Assembly (NCBI RefSeq): GCF_042650565.1
Contig: NZ_JBHSBH010000001.1
Coordinates: 72,487-136,486 of the forward strand
From: Nocardiopsis_B sediminis
Lineage (GTDB): Bacteria; Actinomycetota; Actinomycetes; Streptosporangiales; Streptosporangiaceae
Length of the DNA stretch: 64,000 bases
Direction: 5' to 3'
Below are positions 43,077 to 53,033 of this stretch, piece by piece (positions within the stretch are counted from its first letter, which is position 1; each line of letters begins with the position of its first letter). Below the pieces are notes generated by a model. It made no database searches, was not told the origin of the DNA, and worked only from the letters and a program-made list of their open reading frames with translations. The position numbers and the translations under genes were made by a program.

Positions 43077-46000
43077 GCGCCCAGCGTTTCCGTGGGCGGC
43101 GCCCCGCACCCGACACCGCCGAGCAGCACCGCAACTGGCTGAACCTGATCGAGGTGAGCGGCCCGTTCCTGACCCTGCCGGTGCTGCGCCGTATCTGGCC
43201 GGCCGGGCTCGACCCGCTGGACAAGGAAGCGCGCGAGCGGCTGCGTCGTGAGCATGCCCACTGGCAGGACGACACCAGGGCCGGGCAACAGGCCTGGATG
43301 GACTACGTCCTGGGCGAGATGCTCGGCTGGGGCCGTGACCTGCACATCGTCGGCCAGGAGACGGCCGGGGACACCGAGGACAGGGACGGATCGGAGCCTC
43401 CGGAGGCTTCGGCCGACCTGGCCGGGCTGGCGATGGCGGTCGCCGAACACGACACACAGGTGACCCCATCGTTCGCGCTGACCGGGCCGGGTGAGCAGGT
43501 CACACCGCAGAGTGTGCGGCTGCTGGGGCTGGTGTGCCCGGCGGGGCAGTCGCCGACCAGCCGAGTGCGGGGGGAGGCGTGGGCGGCCACTCCGGCGGAT
43601 CGGCTCGCCTCCCTGTGCCGCCACCACGGCGTCGAGCTGGGCTTGGCCACCGACGGCAGGTGGTGGGCTCTGGTGTGGGCGCCCAGGGGCGGGGTGACCA
43701 CTACGGCGGTGTTCGACGCGGTGCTCTGGCCGGAATCGGCGGAGCGGGACGTGGTCTACGCGTTCCACTCGCTGCTCAACCGGAACCGGTTCTTCGGGGT
43801 TCCCGACGAGGAGCGGTTGGTACCGCTGCTGCGCGGCAGCCTGGACTCCCAGGAAGAGGTCACCGAGGCGCTGGGCGTTCAGGTGCGCCAGGCGGTGGAG
43901 CTCTTGGTGGCGGCGATCGGCCGCGCGGACACCGAGCTGCGCAAGCGCGGCGAGAAGGACTTGGGAGACGTTCCGGCACACGAGGTGTACCGAGGCTCGG
44001 TATCGGTGATGATGCGCGTGGTCTTCCTGCTCTTCGCCGAGGAGCGCGGCCTGCTGCCCTCCGACAACGACCTGTACGCGAAGGCGTACTCGGCAGGCCG
44101 GCTGTGCGCCGAGCTGGAGTCGTCCGCCCGGGAGACGAGCGAAGCAGAGCTCGCCAACGGCTACTCGGCGTGGCACCGTCTGCTCGCGCTGTTCAACGCC
44201 GTATACCACGGAGTGGACCATCCGCGGCTGCGCATGCACGCGCATGACGGGTCGCTGTTCAACCCCGAGGCCTTTCCGTGGATGCCGCTGGACATCGACG
44301 ACCAGACCGTACTGCACATGCTGCGATCGGTTCAGTACGTGGAGGTCGGCACGGGCAAAGCCAAGGAGCGACGGGCGCTGTCGTTCCGCGCCTTGGACGT
44401 CGAACAGATCGGGTACGTGTACGAGGGCCTGCTGTCCTTCGACGGTTTCCGCGCCGAAGAGCTCATGATCGGACTGATCGGAAAGGAGGGCAGGGAAGCC
44501 GAGATCCCGCTCCGCGAGATCGAGGAGCTGGCCGCCGGCCATGCCGCCGACCTGGACGAGCTGGCGGCGACGCTGGCCGCGCGCTACAAGGACTCCAAGA
44601 TCGGCAGCAAGGCGCAGCTCGTCAAGCGGCTCACACCGCTGTCGAAGATGGAGCAGGAGGAGGCCCGCAAGAAGCTCTTGGCGGTCACCCGCGGCGACTA
44701 CCCGTTGGCCGAGCGACTGCTGGCCTTCTACGGGATCATCCGCACCGATCTGCGCGGCCTGCCCGTTGTCGTGATGCCGGGCGAGCTGTTCGTCACCGAA
44801 TCCGCGCTGCGCAAGAACACGGGGACGCACTACACGCCGAAGTTCCTCGCCGAGCAGGTGGTGGAGGGGGCGCTGGAACCACTGGTGTACGAGCCGGGGC
44901 CGTTGCAGACCGCCGACACGGGCGAGTGGAAGCTCAAGACCAGCGAAGAGATTTTGGCGTTGAAGGTCGCCGACATCGCGATGGGTTCGGCCGCGTTCCT
45001 CGTGGCGGCGGCCCGGTACCTGGGCGAGAAGCTGATCGAGGCATGGACCCGCGAGGGGGATGCGCGCGTAGCCGATTATGTGCCCTCGATGGACAGGGGC
45101 AGCGCCGAGGACGACCCTGTCGTCATCGAGGCGCGGCGGCAGATCATCGAGCACTGCCTGTACGGGGTGGACATCAACCCTATGGCGGTGGAAATGGCGA
45201 AGCTGTCGCTGTGGCTGGTGTCCATGGACCCTGGTCGGCCGTTCACCTTCCTGGACGACCGGTTGGCTTCGGGGGATTCGCTGCTGGGGATCACGTCGAT
45301 CGAACAGCTTGAGTACATGCACATGGACCCGGAACAGGGGCGGAAGCTTCACTCCGAGGGAACTCTTCTCGACTTCACGTCGGGTGTACGGGAGTTGGTG
45401 GCCGAGGTCGCCGAGTCCCGCCGCAAGCTGGCGGAGATCGATGGCACCACATTGGAAGGGTTGAACCGCAAGCGGGAACTACTGACCAAGACCAAGAAGG
45501 AGACCGATCGCGCTCGATTGCTGGGCGACCTCACAGTCGGCGCGGCACTCGAAAATGCAGGACACGGCAAACGCAGAATAGATAGGGGTTCGCTCGCCGT
45601 TGCCGAGGTGGCCCGAAATTTGGAAATGGCCGAACCCGAGATGAAATTAAATGCAGAGGAGCGACTAGACAAAGATCGCCCCGAAGGCACATTCAAGCGA
45701 TATCCGATACATTGGCCACTGACATTCCCCGAAGCCTTCGAAAATGGTGGTTTCGATGCAATTATCGGAAATCCACCATTCCTTGGGGGAAAGCGAATCA
45801 GCGGATCAATGGGATCCTCCTATCGGGAATTCCTCGTAGACACGATCGCCCAAGGAGCCAAGGGAAATGCAGATCTAATCGCCTATTTCATTCTGCGCGC
45901 ACATCAAATACTAAATGATTCTGGACAAGTTGGAGTAATCGCCACCAACACCCTTGCCCAAGGGGACACTCGAGAAGTTTGCCTTGACCGTATTACCTCC

Positions 46001-47215
46001 AGCGGGGCCACAATCCGGCAATCCATCAAGAGCAAGCCTTGGCCTTCGAAGAGCGCAACTCTTGAGTACTGCGCGGTCTGGATTAGTGGAGCTCCCATAG
46101 GGAAAAATGCTGAAATCATCGCGGATGGCAGAAGCACAGATGGGATCAATTCGTCACTCGATCCACAATCTCGAGCATCGGGGATACCGTTTCGACTAAT
46201 TAAAAATCAAGAAATTTCCTTCATTGGAAACTTCGTGAATGGAATTGGATTCGTCCTTTCTAATTCAGAAGCTGAAAACATCTTGAAATTCGACCCAAAA
46301 AGCAAGGATGTGCTCTTCAAATATTTAAATGGACAAGATTTGAATTCACAATCCGACTATTCTGCAAGTCGTTGGATTATCGACTTCTTCGACTGGCCGC
46401 TGGACAAGGCGAAATCATACGGCGCATGCATCGATCGGATACAACGACTGGTGAAGCCCGAAAGGGATCGCCTCCCGGATTCCAAGCGGGCAACCCAAGA
46501 AAAATGGTGGCAGTACGAAAAACTCGCCCCTGGCCTTCGGGCCGCCATCTCCCATCTGGATCGAGTTGTAGTTATCACCTTGGTCAGCAAGACTGTGATG
46601 CCAGTGGTGGTGCCAACTGGCCAGGTCTTCTCACATGCGCTCGGTGTCTTTGCGAGTGATGACACGGCCATGCTCGCCCTACTGTCCAGCGCCCCGCACT
46701 ACTGGTGGGCCAAGTCGCGCGGCTCATCGATGAAGGCGGATCTCCGCTACACACCATCCGACATCTTCGAGACCTTCGCAATGCCGGAACTCACCGAAGA
46801 GATGCGCCAGCTCGGCGACCGCCTCGACACCACCCGTCGGGACGTCATGCTCTCCCGGAACTCCGGCCTCACCAAGACCTACAACCTGGTCTTCGACCCC
46901 GAGTGCACCGACCCCGATATCCAGGAGCTCCGCGACATCCACCGCGCCATCGACGAGGCCACCATCCGCGCCTACGGCTGGGAGGACCGGATCGGCGCCG
47001 TCGGTGGGCTGGACCACGGGTTCCATCCGGTCGGTCGGGAGATCCGGTACACCATCGGCCCCGCTGCGCAGCGCGAAGTCCTGGACAGCCTGTTCGAACT
47101 GAACCACGAGCGCTACGCCGAGGAGGTCGCCCAAGGCCTGCACGACAAGAAGAACAAGAAGAAGCGCACATCCGCCCCCTCCCCCTCGTCCTCCGGTGAA
47201 GGGACGCTCTTCTGA
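43073..47215 (+). CDS. drmMI: DISARM DrmMI, N6-adenine DNA methyltransferase
   Basis: 1380 residues, in the range of the large COG1002-like methylases of class 1 DISARM. A long N-terminal region is followed by SAM motif I (VADIAMGSAAFLVAAARYLG, ~632), YGVDINPMAVEMAKLSLWL, and catalytic motif IV N900-P-P-F in FDAIIGNPPFLGGK. The C terminus includes a target-recognition region. It methylates host adenines so that self DNA is tolerated by the restriction part. From ~45540 to ~46750 base composition falls far below the rest of the gene, covering motif IV and the likely recognition domain. The stop and the drmA start share one base (TGATG). Confidence 0.94.
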   Translation: MSAQRFRGRRPAPDTAEQHRNWLNLIEVSGPFLTLPVLRRIWPAGLDPLDKEARERLRREHAHWQDDTRAGQQAWMDYVLGEMLGWGRDLHIVGQETAGDTEDRDGSEPPEASADLAGLAMAVAEHDTQVTPSFALTGPGEQVTPQSVRLLGLVCPAGQSPTSRVRGEAWAATPADRLASLCRHHGVELGLATDGRWWALVWAPRGGVTTTAVFDAVLWPESAERDVVYAFHSLLNRNRFFGVPDEERLVPLLRGSLDSQEEVTEALGVQVRQAVELLVAAIGRADTELRKRGEKDLGDVPAHEVYRGSVSVMMRVVFLLFAEERGLLPSDNDLYAKAYSAGRLCAELESSARETSEAELANGYSAWHRLLALFNAVYHGVDHPRLRMHAHDGSLFNPEAFPWMPLDIDDQTVLHMLRSVQYVEVGTGKAKERRALSFRALDVEQIGYVYEGLLSFDGFRAEELMIGLIGKEGREAEIPLREIEELAAGHAADLDELAATLAARYKDSKIGSKAQLVKRLTPLSKMEQEEARKKLLAVTRGDYPLAERLLAFYGIIRTDLRGLPVVVMPGELFVTESALRKNTGTHYTPKFLAEQVVEGALEPLVYEPGPLQTADTGEWKLKTSEEILALKVADIAMGSAAFLVAAARYLGEKLIEAWTREGDARVADYVPSMDRGSAEDDPVVIEARRQIIEHCLYGVDINPMAVEMAKLSLWLVSMDPGRPFTFLDDRLASGDSLLGITSIEQLEYMHMDPEQGRKLHSEGTLLDFTSGVRELVAEVAESRRKLAEIDGTTLEGLNRKRELLTKTKKETDRARLLGDLTVGAALENAGHGKRRIDRGSLAVAEVARNLEMAEPEMKLNAEERLDKDRPEGTFKRYPIHWPLTFPEAFENGGFDAIIGNPPFLGGKRISGSMGSSYREFLVDTIAQGAKGNADLIAYFILRAHQILNDSGQVGVIATNTLAQGDTREVCLDRITSSGATIRQSIKSKPWPSKSATLEYCAVWISGAPIGKNAEIIADGRSTDGINSSLDPQSRASGIPFRLIKNQEISFIGNFVNGIGFVLSNSEAENILKFDPKSKDVLFKYLNGQDLNSQSDYSASRWIIDFFDWPLDKAKSYGACIDRIQRLVKPERDRLPDSKRATQEKWWQYEKLAPGLRAAISHLDRVVVITLVSKTVMPVVVPTGQVFSHALGVFASDDTAMLALLSSAPHYWWAKSRGSSMKADLRYTPSDIFETFAMPELTEEMRQLGDRLDTTRRDVMLSRNSGLTKTYNLVFDPECTDPDIQELRDIHRAIDEATIRAYGWEDRIGAVGGLDHGFHPVGREIRYTIGPAAQREVLDSLFELNHERYAEEVAQGLHDKKNKKKRTSAPSPSSSGEGTLF
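45540..46750 (+). other. Low-GC segment inside drmMI (probable domain swap)
   Basis: Hand counts of 60-base rows give about 50% GC at 45601, 43% at 45901, 33% at 46201, 37% at 46261, 58% at 46501 and 52% at 46561, against ~70-75% in neighbouring genes. The open frame is unbroken, but AT-ending codons (AAT, ATT, AAA, GAA) become common. The segment covers residues ~823-1226, including NPPF. Confidence 0.75.
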
Positions 47216-50200
47216 TGTCCGACGCCCCCCTCTTCCCCCACCCCAAGGGCGAGCAGACCTCGCTCGACACCTCGGCCGCCGCGGAAACCAGCGCCACCCC
47301 GCCCGCCAAACGCCCCCGGACCAAGGCCGAGGCGAACGCCGCTCGGCAGGCAGAGCTGATCGCCACCCTCGACGTCCCGCAGAACTTCGAAGAGGGCTCG
47401 TCCTTCCATGCCCGTGACGGGCTCCAGGAGCTCGTGGAGCGCGACCTCCTCGGCCCCTGGGGCGGGGAGAACGAGGAGTTCCCGCCGCGAGCCATGGGTC
47501 CGCGCGAGCGCTACCTCGTCGGCATGCTCGGCCCCCGACACCAGCCGCCCGCTTCCTCGCGCGACGCCGCCGACATGGTCTCCGACACCGAGACGGGGGC
47601 GTCCGGGGATGCCCGCGGCGAAGCCGCCGGGGAACTGCCCGACGTGGTCACCTCCCAGAACCTCGGCCACCTCTGGGCGTCCACCATGGGCCTGTCCTTC
47701 ACCGTGGCCGACTCCACCCACGCGGTCACAGTCCGCACCACCTGGGGCCAGTACTCCCCCACCGACTCCATCGGGGGCGACGGCCGCACCCGCACCGTCT
47801 GGTCGCGCGAACCCCGCGAATACGTCACGGAAGTTCCCCTCAACGGCCCGCCGGACCACCGCATCGGGCTGACCGCCGTGGACGTCGACTCCTCCTGCGT
47901 GTACCTCAACGTCGCCGTCCGCACCCGCGACGGACGCCGCACCGTCGAGCTGAACCTCGTGAACAACCGGCAGCAGCCGCCCTCCAACGGCGACGCCGCA
48001 TGGCTGTACCAGGCCCGGCTCACCGTTACCGCGCCCGACGGGTCCTCCCCCGTCTTCCTCCCCGTCGACGACCCCCTCGACGGCACCCCGGCCACACTGG
48101 ACGACCCCGAGGAGCTGCGCCTGCGGCTGCTCTACCGCAACGAACTCAAGTTCGCCCACGGACGCAACATCGCCGTGGACGCCGAACACGCCGACGGTCT
48201 CCGCCGCGCCCACCGGCTGACAACCACCTGGCTGCCCAGCCACGACGTTCCCGCCACCATCGCCCCCGTCGGCGAGCGCTCCCGGCTGGCCGGCACCGAG
48301 CTGTCCATGGACGCTCTCGTTACCGCCGATCCCAACGCGCTCGGCGCCGGGCTGGCCCCGCTGGCCGACGGCTATGCCGCCTGGCTCGACGAGCGGGACG
48401 CCGAGGTCGCCTCGCTACCGGAGGCGCTGCGCCCGACCGCGGAGGGGGCGGTGTTCCGTGCCCGGCGCGCGGCCGAGCGCATCCGCGCCGGGATCCAGCT
48501 GCTCAGCGACCCCTCTCACCCACGCCACGACGAAGCGCTGAAGGCGTTCCGGTTCGCCAACAGGGCCATGGCCGAGCAACGGCGCCACAGCGAGATCGCC
48601 CGGCTGCGCGAGGACCCGGACGTGTCCTACGCCGAGGCCGAGCGCGCCGTCCGTGGCCGCGGCGCCGCGGCCGCCTCCTGGCGGCCCTTCCAGCTGGCGT
48701 TCGTCCTGCTGAACGTCCCCTCCATCACCGACCCGGACCACCCGGAGCGCGCGTCCTCGCCCGAGGCGACGGTGGACCTGCTGTTCTTCCCCACCGGCGG
48801 CGGCAAGACCGAGGCCTACCTGGGGCTGACCGCGTTCACGTTCGCGATCCGCCGCCTCCAGGGCATCGTGGGCGCAGGCGAACAGGCCCGCAGCGGCGGG
48901 GCGGGGGTCGCGGTGCTGATGCGCTACACGCTGCGGCTGCTCACCGCGCAGCAGTTCCAGCGTGCGGCCGCCCTCGTGTGCGCGGCCGAGGTGCTGCGCG
49001 CCGAGGACCCCGGCACCTGGGGCGGGGAGCCGTTCCGGATCGGGCTGTGGGTAGGCGGCGGGGTCTCCCCCAACTGGTTCGATGAGGCCGACAAGCAGAT
49101 CACCGAAGCCCGGGAAGCGGGCCGGGGCCGGCGTGCCAACGTGTTGCAGACCCTGTCCTGCCCGTGGTGCGGCACCAAGCTCCATGCCCATCGGGATCTG
49201 CACCCCGATCGCGAGGCCCGCCGGGTGCTGCTGCACTGCGCTAACGGCGAGGGGCCCGATGCCTGCCCGTTCTCGCGCACCCGGTCCCGCGAGGGGCTGC
49301 CGATCCTCACCGTGGACGAAGAGATCTACCGCTACACCCCGAGCCTGGTGATCGCGACCGTGGACAAGCTCGCACAGCTGCCCTGGCGCGGGTTCGCCGG
49401 GATGCTGTTCGGGCGAGTGCGCGAGCACTGCCCCCGGCACGGGTTCCGCCATCCCGACCTGGACGGCAAGATCGGCTGTGGGAGCCGCCACAACGCCAAG
49501 GGCGACCACCTTCCCAAGGCGACGAGCCGCCCCGTGCCGAGGCTGCGCCCGCCGGACCTGATCATCCAGGACGAGCTACACCTGATCTCGGGTGCTCTCG
49601 GCACCATCGTGGGCCTGTTCGAGTCGGCGGTGGACGAGCTGTGCACCTGGACCACCCCGGCCGGGAACGCGGCAGGCCCCAAGATCGTGGCCTCGACCGC
49701 GACCACCAAGCGCGCCGAGGAGCAGGTGCGCGGCATCTTCGGGCGCGGACTGGAGGTCTTCCCGCCACAGGTCACCGATGTGGCCGACACCTTCTTCTCC
49801 ACCCAGGTCCGCGTGACCGAGAACACCCCCGGCCGCCGCTACATGGGGATCTGCGCGCACGGCGTGCGGCTGAAGTCCGCCGAGATCCGGCTCGCCGAGA
49901 TCCTGATGCTGGCCGGCCAGGCCATGTTCGACCGCTTCGGGCGGCCTGCCGACCCGTACATGACCATGGTGGGCTACTTCAACGCCACGCGGGAACTCGC
50001 GGGCATGCGCCGGTACATGGACGACGACGTCACGGTGCGTGCGCGCCGACATGGGCGCAGCAAAGGCCTGCCGGACCGGTTGACATCGGCGGGGATGTTC
50101 ACCGTGCAAGAGCTGACCTCGCGCATCTCCTCGGGCGACATCAGCGACGTGCTCAAACGGTTGGAGGTCGGCTTCGACCCGGATCTGGACACCAGTGGGC

Positions 50201-51144
50201 GGCGGCGCGCGGTCGGCGCGGAGCGCAGCGCGTTCCGCCAGGCCCAGAAGTCGCGTTCCGCAGCCGGGCAGCCCGTCCTCCACCCGGAGTCCGTCCGGTG
50301 GGAGGAGCGGCGTGAGGCCGGCCGTCTACCGGTGGACGCCGTGCTGGCGACCTCCATGCTGCAAGTCGGCGTGGACGTGTCCCGGTTCGGGCTGATGGTG
50401 GTGGTCGGCCAGCCCAAGAACACCGCCGAGTACATCCAGGCGTCCTCCCGGGTGGGCCGCGACCCGTCCCGTCCGGGCCTGGTGGTGACCCTCTACAACT
50501 GGACGCGTCCGCGGGACCTCGCCCACTACGAGGACTTCGGCCACTACCACAGCACCTTCTACCGCCGGGTGGAGTCGCTCAGCGTCACCCCGTTCACCCG
50601 GCGCGCGCTGGACCGGGGCACCACGGCGGCGTTCGTGGCGGCCGTGCGCAACACCGTGCACGAGCACTCGCGCAATGCCGATGCCCACGATGTGGATCTT
50701 GACGGGCCGGTGGTCGAGGGGATCATCGCGCGGATGCTGGCGCGTGCCGAGCACGTCTACGGCCCACGGGGGCGCGACTACCTGTCCGAGCGGATCAACA
50801 CTTTGCGCGACCGGTGGAAGCAGGCCAGGAACGGATCGGCCCGGCTGGGCTACGAGCGGGCGACCGACGCAAAGCAGCAGGTGCGCGGGCTGCTGGCCAA
50901 GGCGGGAGAGGGCCCGTGGGACGACACCACGGTCGGTATGTCGATGCGGGAGGCGGAGAACGAGATCAATCTGCTCCTGTCCGGCGGCGGCGAGTTCTTC
51001 GACCCACCGGTGAACGCCCCGCCGTGGTCGTTCGCCCCACCGGCCGCAGACACGATGAACGCGACCGACGCAGCGCCGGAGGGCGATGAAATGGGCGACT
51101 CGGCGTTCGCCGCTCCTGCGACGCGGAAGGGACGCGGCCGATGA
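47215..51144 (+). CDS. drmA: DISARM DrmA, large helicase-like protein
   Basis: 1309 residues. The helicase core has a Walker A variant FFPTGGGKTEAYLGL (~525), Walker B in IIQDELHLISGALG (~783) and motif VI region IQASSRVGRDPSRPGL (~1075). A zinc-binding insertion lies between (LSCPWCGTKLHAH ... LHCANGEGPDACPF, ~645-685). DrmA with DrmB forms the DISARM core; published work shows a DrmAB complex that engages DNA and is activated by 5' overhang ends. The N terminus is Ala/Lys-rich and probably disordered. It is coupled to drmB by an ATGA overlap. Confidence 0.95.
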   Translation: MSDAPLFPHPKGEQTSLDTSAAAETSATPPAKRPRTKAEANAARQAELIATLDVPQNFEEGSSFHARDGLQELVERDLLGPWGGENEEFPPRAMGPRERYLVGMLGPRHQPPASSRDAADMVSDTETGASGDARGEAAGELPDVVTSQNLGHLWASTMGLSFTVADSTHAVTVRTTWGQYSPTDSIGGDGRTRTVWSREPREYVTEVPLNGPPDHRIGLTAVDVDSSCVYLNVAVRTRDGRRTVELNLVNNRQQPPSNGDAAWLYQARLTVTAPDGSSPVFLPVDDPLDGTPATLDDPEELRLRLLYRNELKFAHGRNIAVDAEHADGLRRAHRLTTTWLPSHDVPATIAPVGERSRLAGTELSMDALVTADPNALGAGLAPLADGYAAWLDERDAEVASLPEALRPTAEGAVFRARRAAERIRAGIQLLSDPSHPRHDEALKAFRFANRAMAEQRRHSEIARLREDPDVSYAEAERAVRGRGAAAASWRPFQLAFVLLNVPSITDPDHPERASSPEATVDLLFFPTGGGKTEAYLGLTAFTFAIRRLQGIVGAGEQARSGGAGVAVLMRYTLRLLTAQQFQRAAALVCAAEVLRAEDPGTWGGEPFRIGLWVGGGVSPNWFDEADKQITEAREAGRGRRANVLQTLSCPWCGTKLHAHRDLHPDREARRVLLHCANGEGPDACPFSRTRSREGLPILTVDEEIYRYTPSLVIATVDKLAQLPWRGFAGMLFGRVREHCPRHGFRHPDLDGKIGCGSRHNAKGDHLPKATSRPVPRLRPPDLIIQDELHLISGALGTIVGLFESAVDELCTWTTPAGNAAGPKIVASTATTKRAEEQVRGIFGRGLEVFPPQVTDVADTFFSTQVRVTENTPGRRYMGICAHGVRLKSAEIRLAEILMLAGQAMFDRFGRPADPYMTMVGYFNATRELAGMRRYMDDDVTVRARRHGRSKGLPDRLTSAGMFTVQELTSRISSGDISDVLKRLEVGFDPDLDTSGRRRAVGAERSAFRQAQKSRSAAGQPVLHPESVRWEERREAGRLPVDAVLATSMLQVGVDVSRFGLMVVVGQPKNTAEYIQASSRVGRDPSRPGLVVTLYNWTRPRDLAHYEDFGHYHSTFYRRVESLSVTPFTRRALDRGTTAAFVAAVRNTVHEHSRNADAHDVDLDGPVVEGIIARMLARAEHVYGPRGRDYLSERINTLRDRWKQARNGSARLGYERATDAKQQVRGLLAKAGEGPWDDTTVGMSMREAENEINLLLSGGGEFFDPPVNAPPWSFAPPAADTMNATDAAPEGDEMGDSAFAAPATRKGRGR

Positions 51145-53033
51145 GCGGGGCACTGTACCGGCGCCGGGTCGGCTCGGTCCGGCCGAGCCACCTGATGTTC
51201 ACCAGCGGGGTGGGGGCTCTCGTTGACCTGCCGAACTTCGCGGTCCTGGTGCGCGGTCTCGACGACTGGGACTACACCCACGCCTATGGGTGGGAGAAGA
51301 TCGCCGAACCCCGCCTACTGGAGGCAGTCAAGAAGCTGCCCGGCAACCGGAAGGTGGCCGAGCTGAGACCGGCCCCGTGGGCCGAGGGCATGGACGCCGA
51401 CCCGAACGGACCGGCGTCGCGGGTGGGGGTTCCCATCTCCCCGTTCCCGGGCTGGTTCCGGTGCACGGTCTGCAACGAGCTGGCCGCACTGGATTCGCAG
51501 GCGTTCACGTTCGAGAACGCCAACGCCCGCAAACCGCACGAGGCCAGGTTCGTGCACACCGGCTGCAATCGGGGCAAGCCGCTGGCGGTCGCGGCTCGGT
51601 TCGTCCTGGTGTGCACCTCAGGCCACCTGGACGAGTTCCCCTATGTGCACTTCGTGCACCAGGGCGGTGGCTGCCCCAATGCGACCCATCCCCGGCTGCG
51701 CATGGACGACCGGGGCGGCAACATCGGCGCCAATGTGGAACTGGCCTGCGTCAGCTGCGGAGAGCGCCGCAACCTGCGCGAGGCGATGGGCCAGCGCGGC
51801 GAGGAGATCCTGCCCCGGTGCCGGGGCCGCCATCCGCACCTGCGGACCTACGAGTCCGGAGGTTGCGGCGTGCGGCCCAAGGTCCTTGTGCTGGGCGCCT
51901 CCAACCAGTGGTTCTCCCAGACCCTGTCGGCGCTGGCGGTCCCCACCACGGGCGCCGGCAAGCTGGAGGGCATGGTGGACCAGCACTGGGATCTGATCCA
52001 TCCGGTACCGGTGGGCATGTACGCCTACATGAAGGAGAGCCATCCCCAGTGGGGCCCCTTCACCACGTGGAGTGACGCCGAACTCGCGGCAGCGGTCGAG
52101 AAGGTCAGGGCCCGCAAAGACGGCCAGGACGCCGCGCCTGACGACGACGCCTATCCGGACCTGCGCACCCCCGAATGGGAGGTGTTCTCCGCACCCACTG
52201 CTCCGGAACCCGGTCCCGACTTCGCGCTGCGCCGCGACCCCGGCGGGGTGCCGGCCGAGCTCCAGGGCGTGTTCGACGACGTGGTACAGGTGGAGCGGCT
52301 GCGCGAGGTACGGGCGCTGACCGGCTTCACCCGGTTGGACGCCCCCGATCCCGACGACCCCGATCTGGTGGTCCGCGTCCCGCTGTCACGGTCCGACCCC
52401 GAATGGATCCCGGCCAGTGAGGTGCGCGGCGAGGGGATGTTCCTGCGGGTGCCCGAGGAGCTGCTGGCGGCCTGGGAGAAGCGGGTCGCCCGGTCGGAGG
52501 CCCTGGCCTTGCACACCGCGGCCTACCGCACGTTCCGCGAGAACCGGTATTCCAATCGGCTCTCGGGCGGGTTCGATCCGATGCGGCATTGGCCCGGCGC
52601 CCGCTACATCGCCCTGCACACCCTCTCCCACCTGCTGATCCGTACCATCGCTCTGGACTGCGGGTACAACGCGGCGAGCCTGTCGGAACGGGTGTACGCG
52701 GGAACCGAGGAGGACCCGCGCAGCGGCATCCTCATCTACACCGCCGTCCCCGATGCCGAAGGCACGCTGGGCGGTCTTGTGTCGCAGGCCGAACCCGAGC
52801 GGTTGGCGGGGCTGGTACGCCGGGCGCTGAACGAGGCGATGCGGTGCTCCTCGGACCCGCTGTGCGCGGAGCGCCAACCGCAGCCGCGCGCCGACTTCCT
52901 GCACGGCGCCGCCTGCCACGTGTGCCTCTTCGTGTCCGAGACGACCTGCGAGCGCGGCAACCGGTTCCTGGACCGCCGGTTCGTCGTGCCCATCGGCGAC
53001 CCCGACCTGGCGCTCTACCCCGAACTGCCATGA
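51141..53033 (+). CDS. drmB: DISARM DrmB, DUF1998 protein
   Basis: 630 residues. It starts RRRVGSVRPSHLMFTSGVGALVDLPNF, the usual DrmB opening. Several zinc-binding Cys clusters are visible: FRCTVCNEL ... HTGCNRG, ACVSCGERRNL, and the DUF1998 C-terminal set (SSDPLCAERQ ... AACHVCLFVSETTCERGN). TLSHLLIRTIALDCGYNAASLSERVY is the conserved DUF1998 core. It partners DrmA in DNA binding and loading. Translation is coupled on both sides (ATGA overlaps with drmA and drmC). Confidence 0.95.
   Translation: MSGALYRRRVGSVRPSHLMFTSGVGALVDLPNFAVLVRGLDDWDYTHAYGWEKIAEPRLLEAVKKLPGNRKVAELRPAPWAEGMDADPNGPASRVGVPISPFPGWFRCTVCNELAALDSQAFTFENANARKPHEARFVHTGCNRGKPLAVAARFVLVCTSGHLDEFPYVHFVHQGGGCPNATHPRLRMDDRGGNIGANVELACVSCGERRNLREAMGQRGEEILPRCRGRHPHLRTYESGGCGVRPKVLVLGASNQWFSQTLSALAVPTTGAGKLEGMVDQHWDLIHPVPVGMYAYMKESHPQWGPFTTWSDAELAAAVEKVRARKDGQDAAPDDDAYPDLRTPEWEVFSAPTAPEPGPDFALRRDPGGVPAELQGVFDDVVQVERLREVRALTGFTRLDAPDPDDPDLVVRVPLSRSDPEWIPASEVRGEGMFLRVPEELLAAWEKRVARSEALALHTAAYRTFRENRYSNRLSGGFDPMRHWPGARYIALHTLSHLLIRTIALDCGYNAASLSERVYAGTEEDPRSGILIYTAVPDAEGTLGGLVSQAEPERLAGLVRRALNEAMRCSSDPLCAERQPQPRADFLHGAACHVCLFVSETTCERGNRFLDRRFVVPIGDPDLALYPELP

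Noticed and set aside
42249..45352. Long minus-strand frames opposite drmD and drmMI
   Set aside because: Antisense shadows of strongly supported DISARM genes. They lose coherence where drmMI becomes low-GC.
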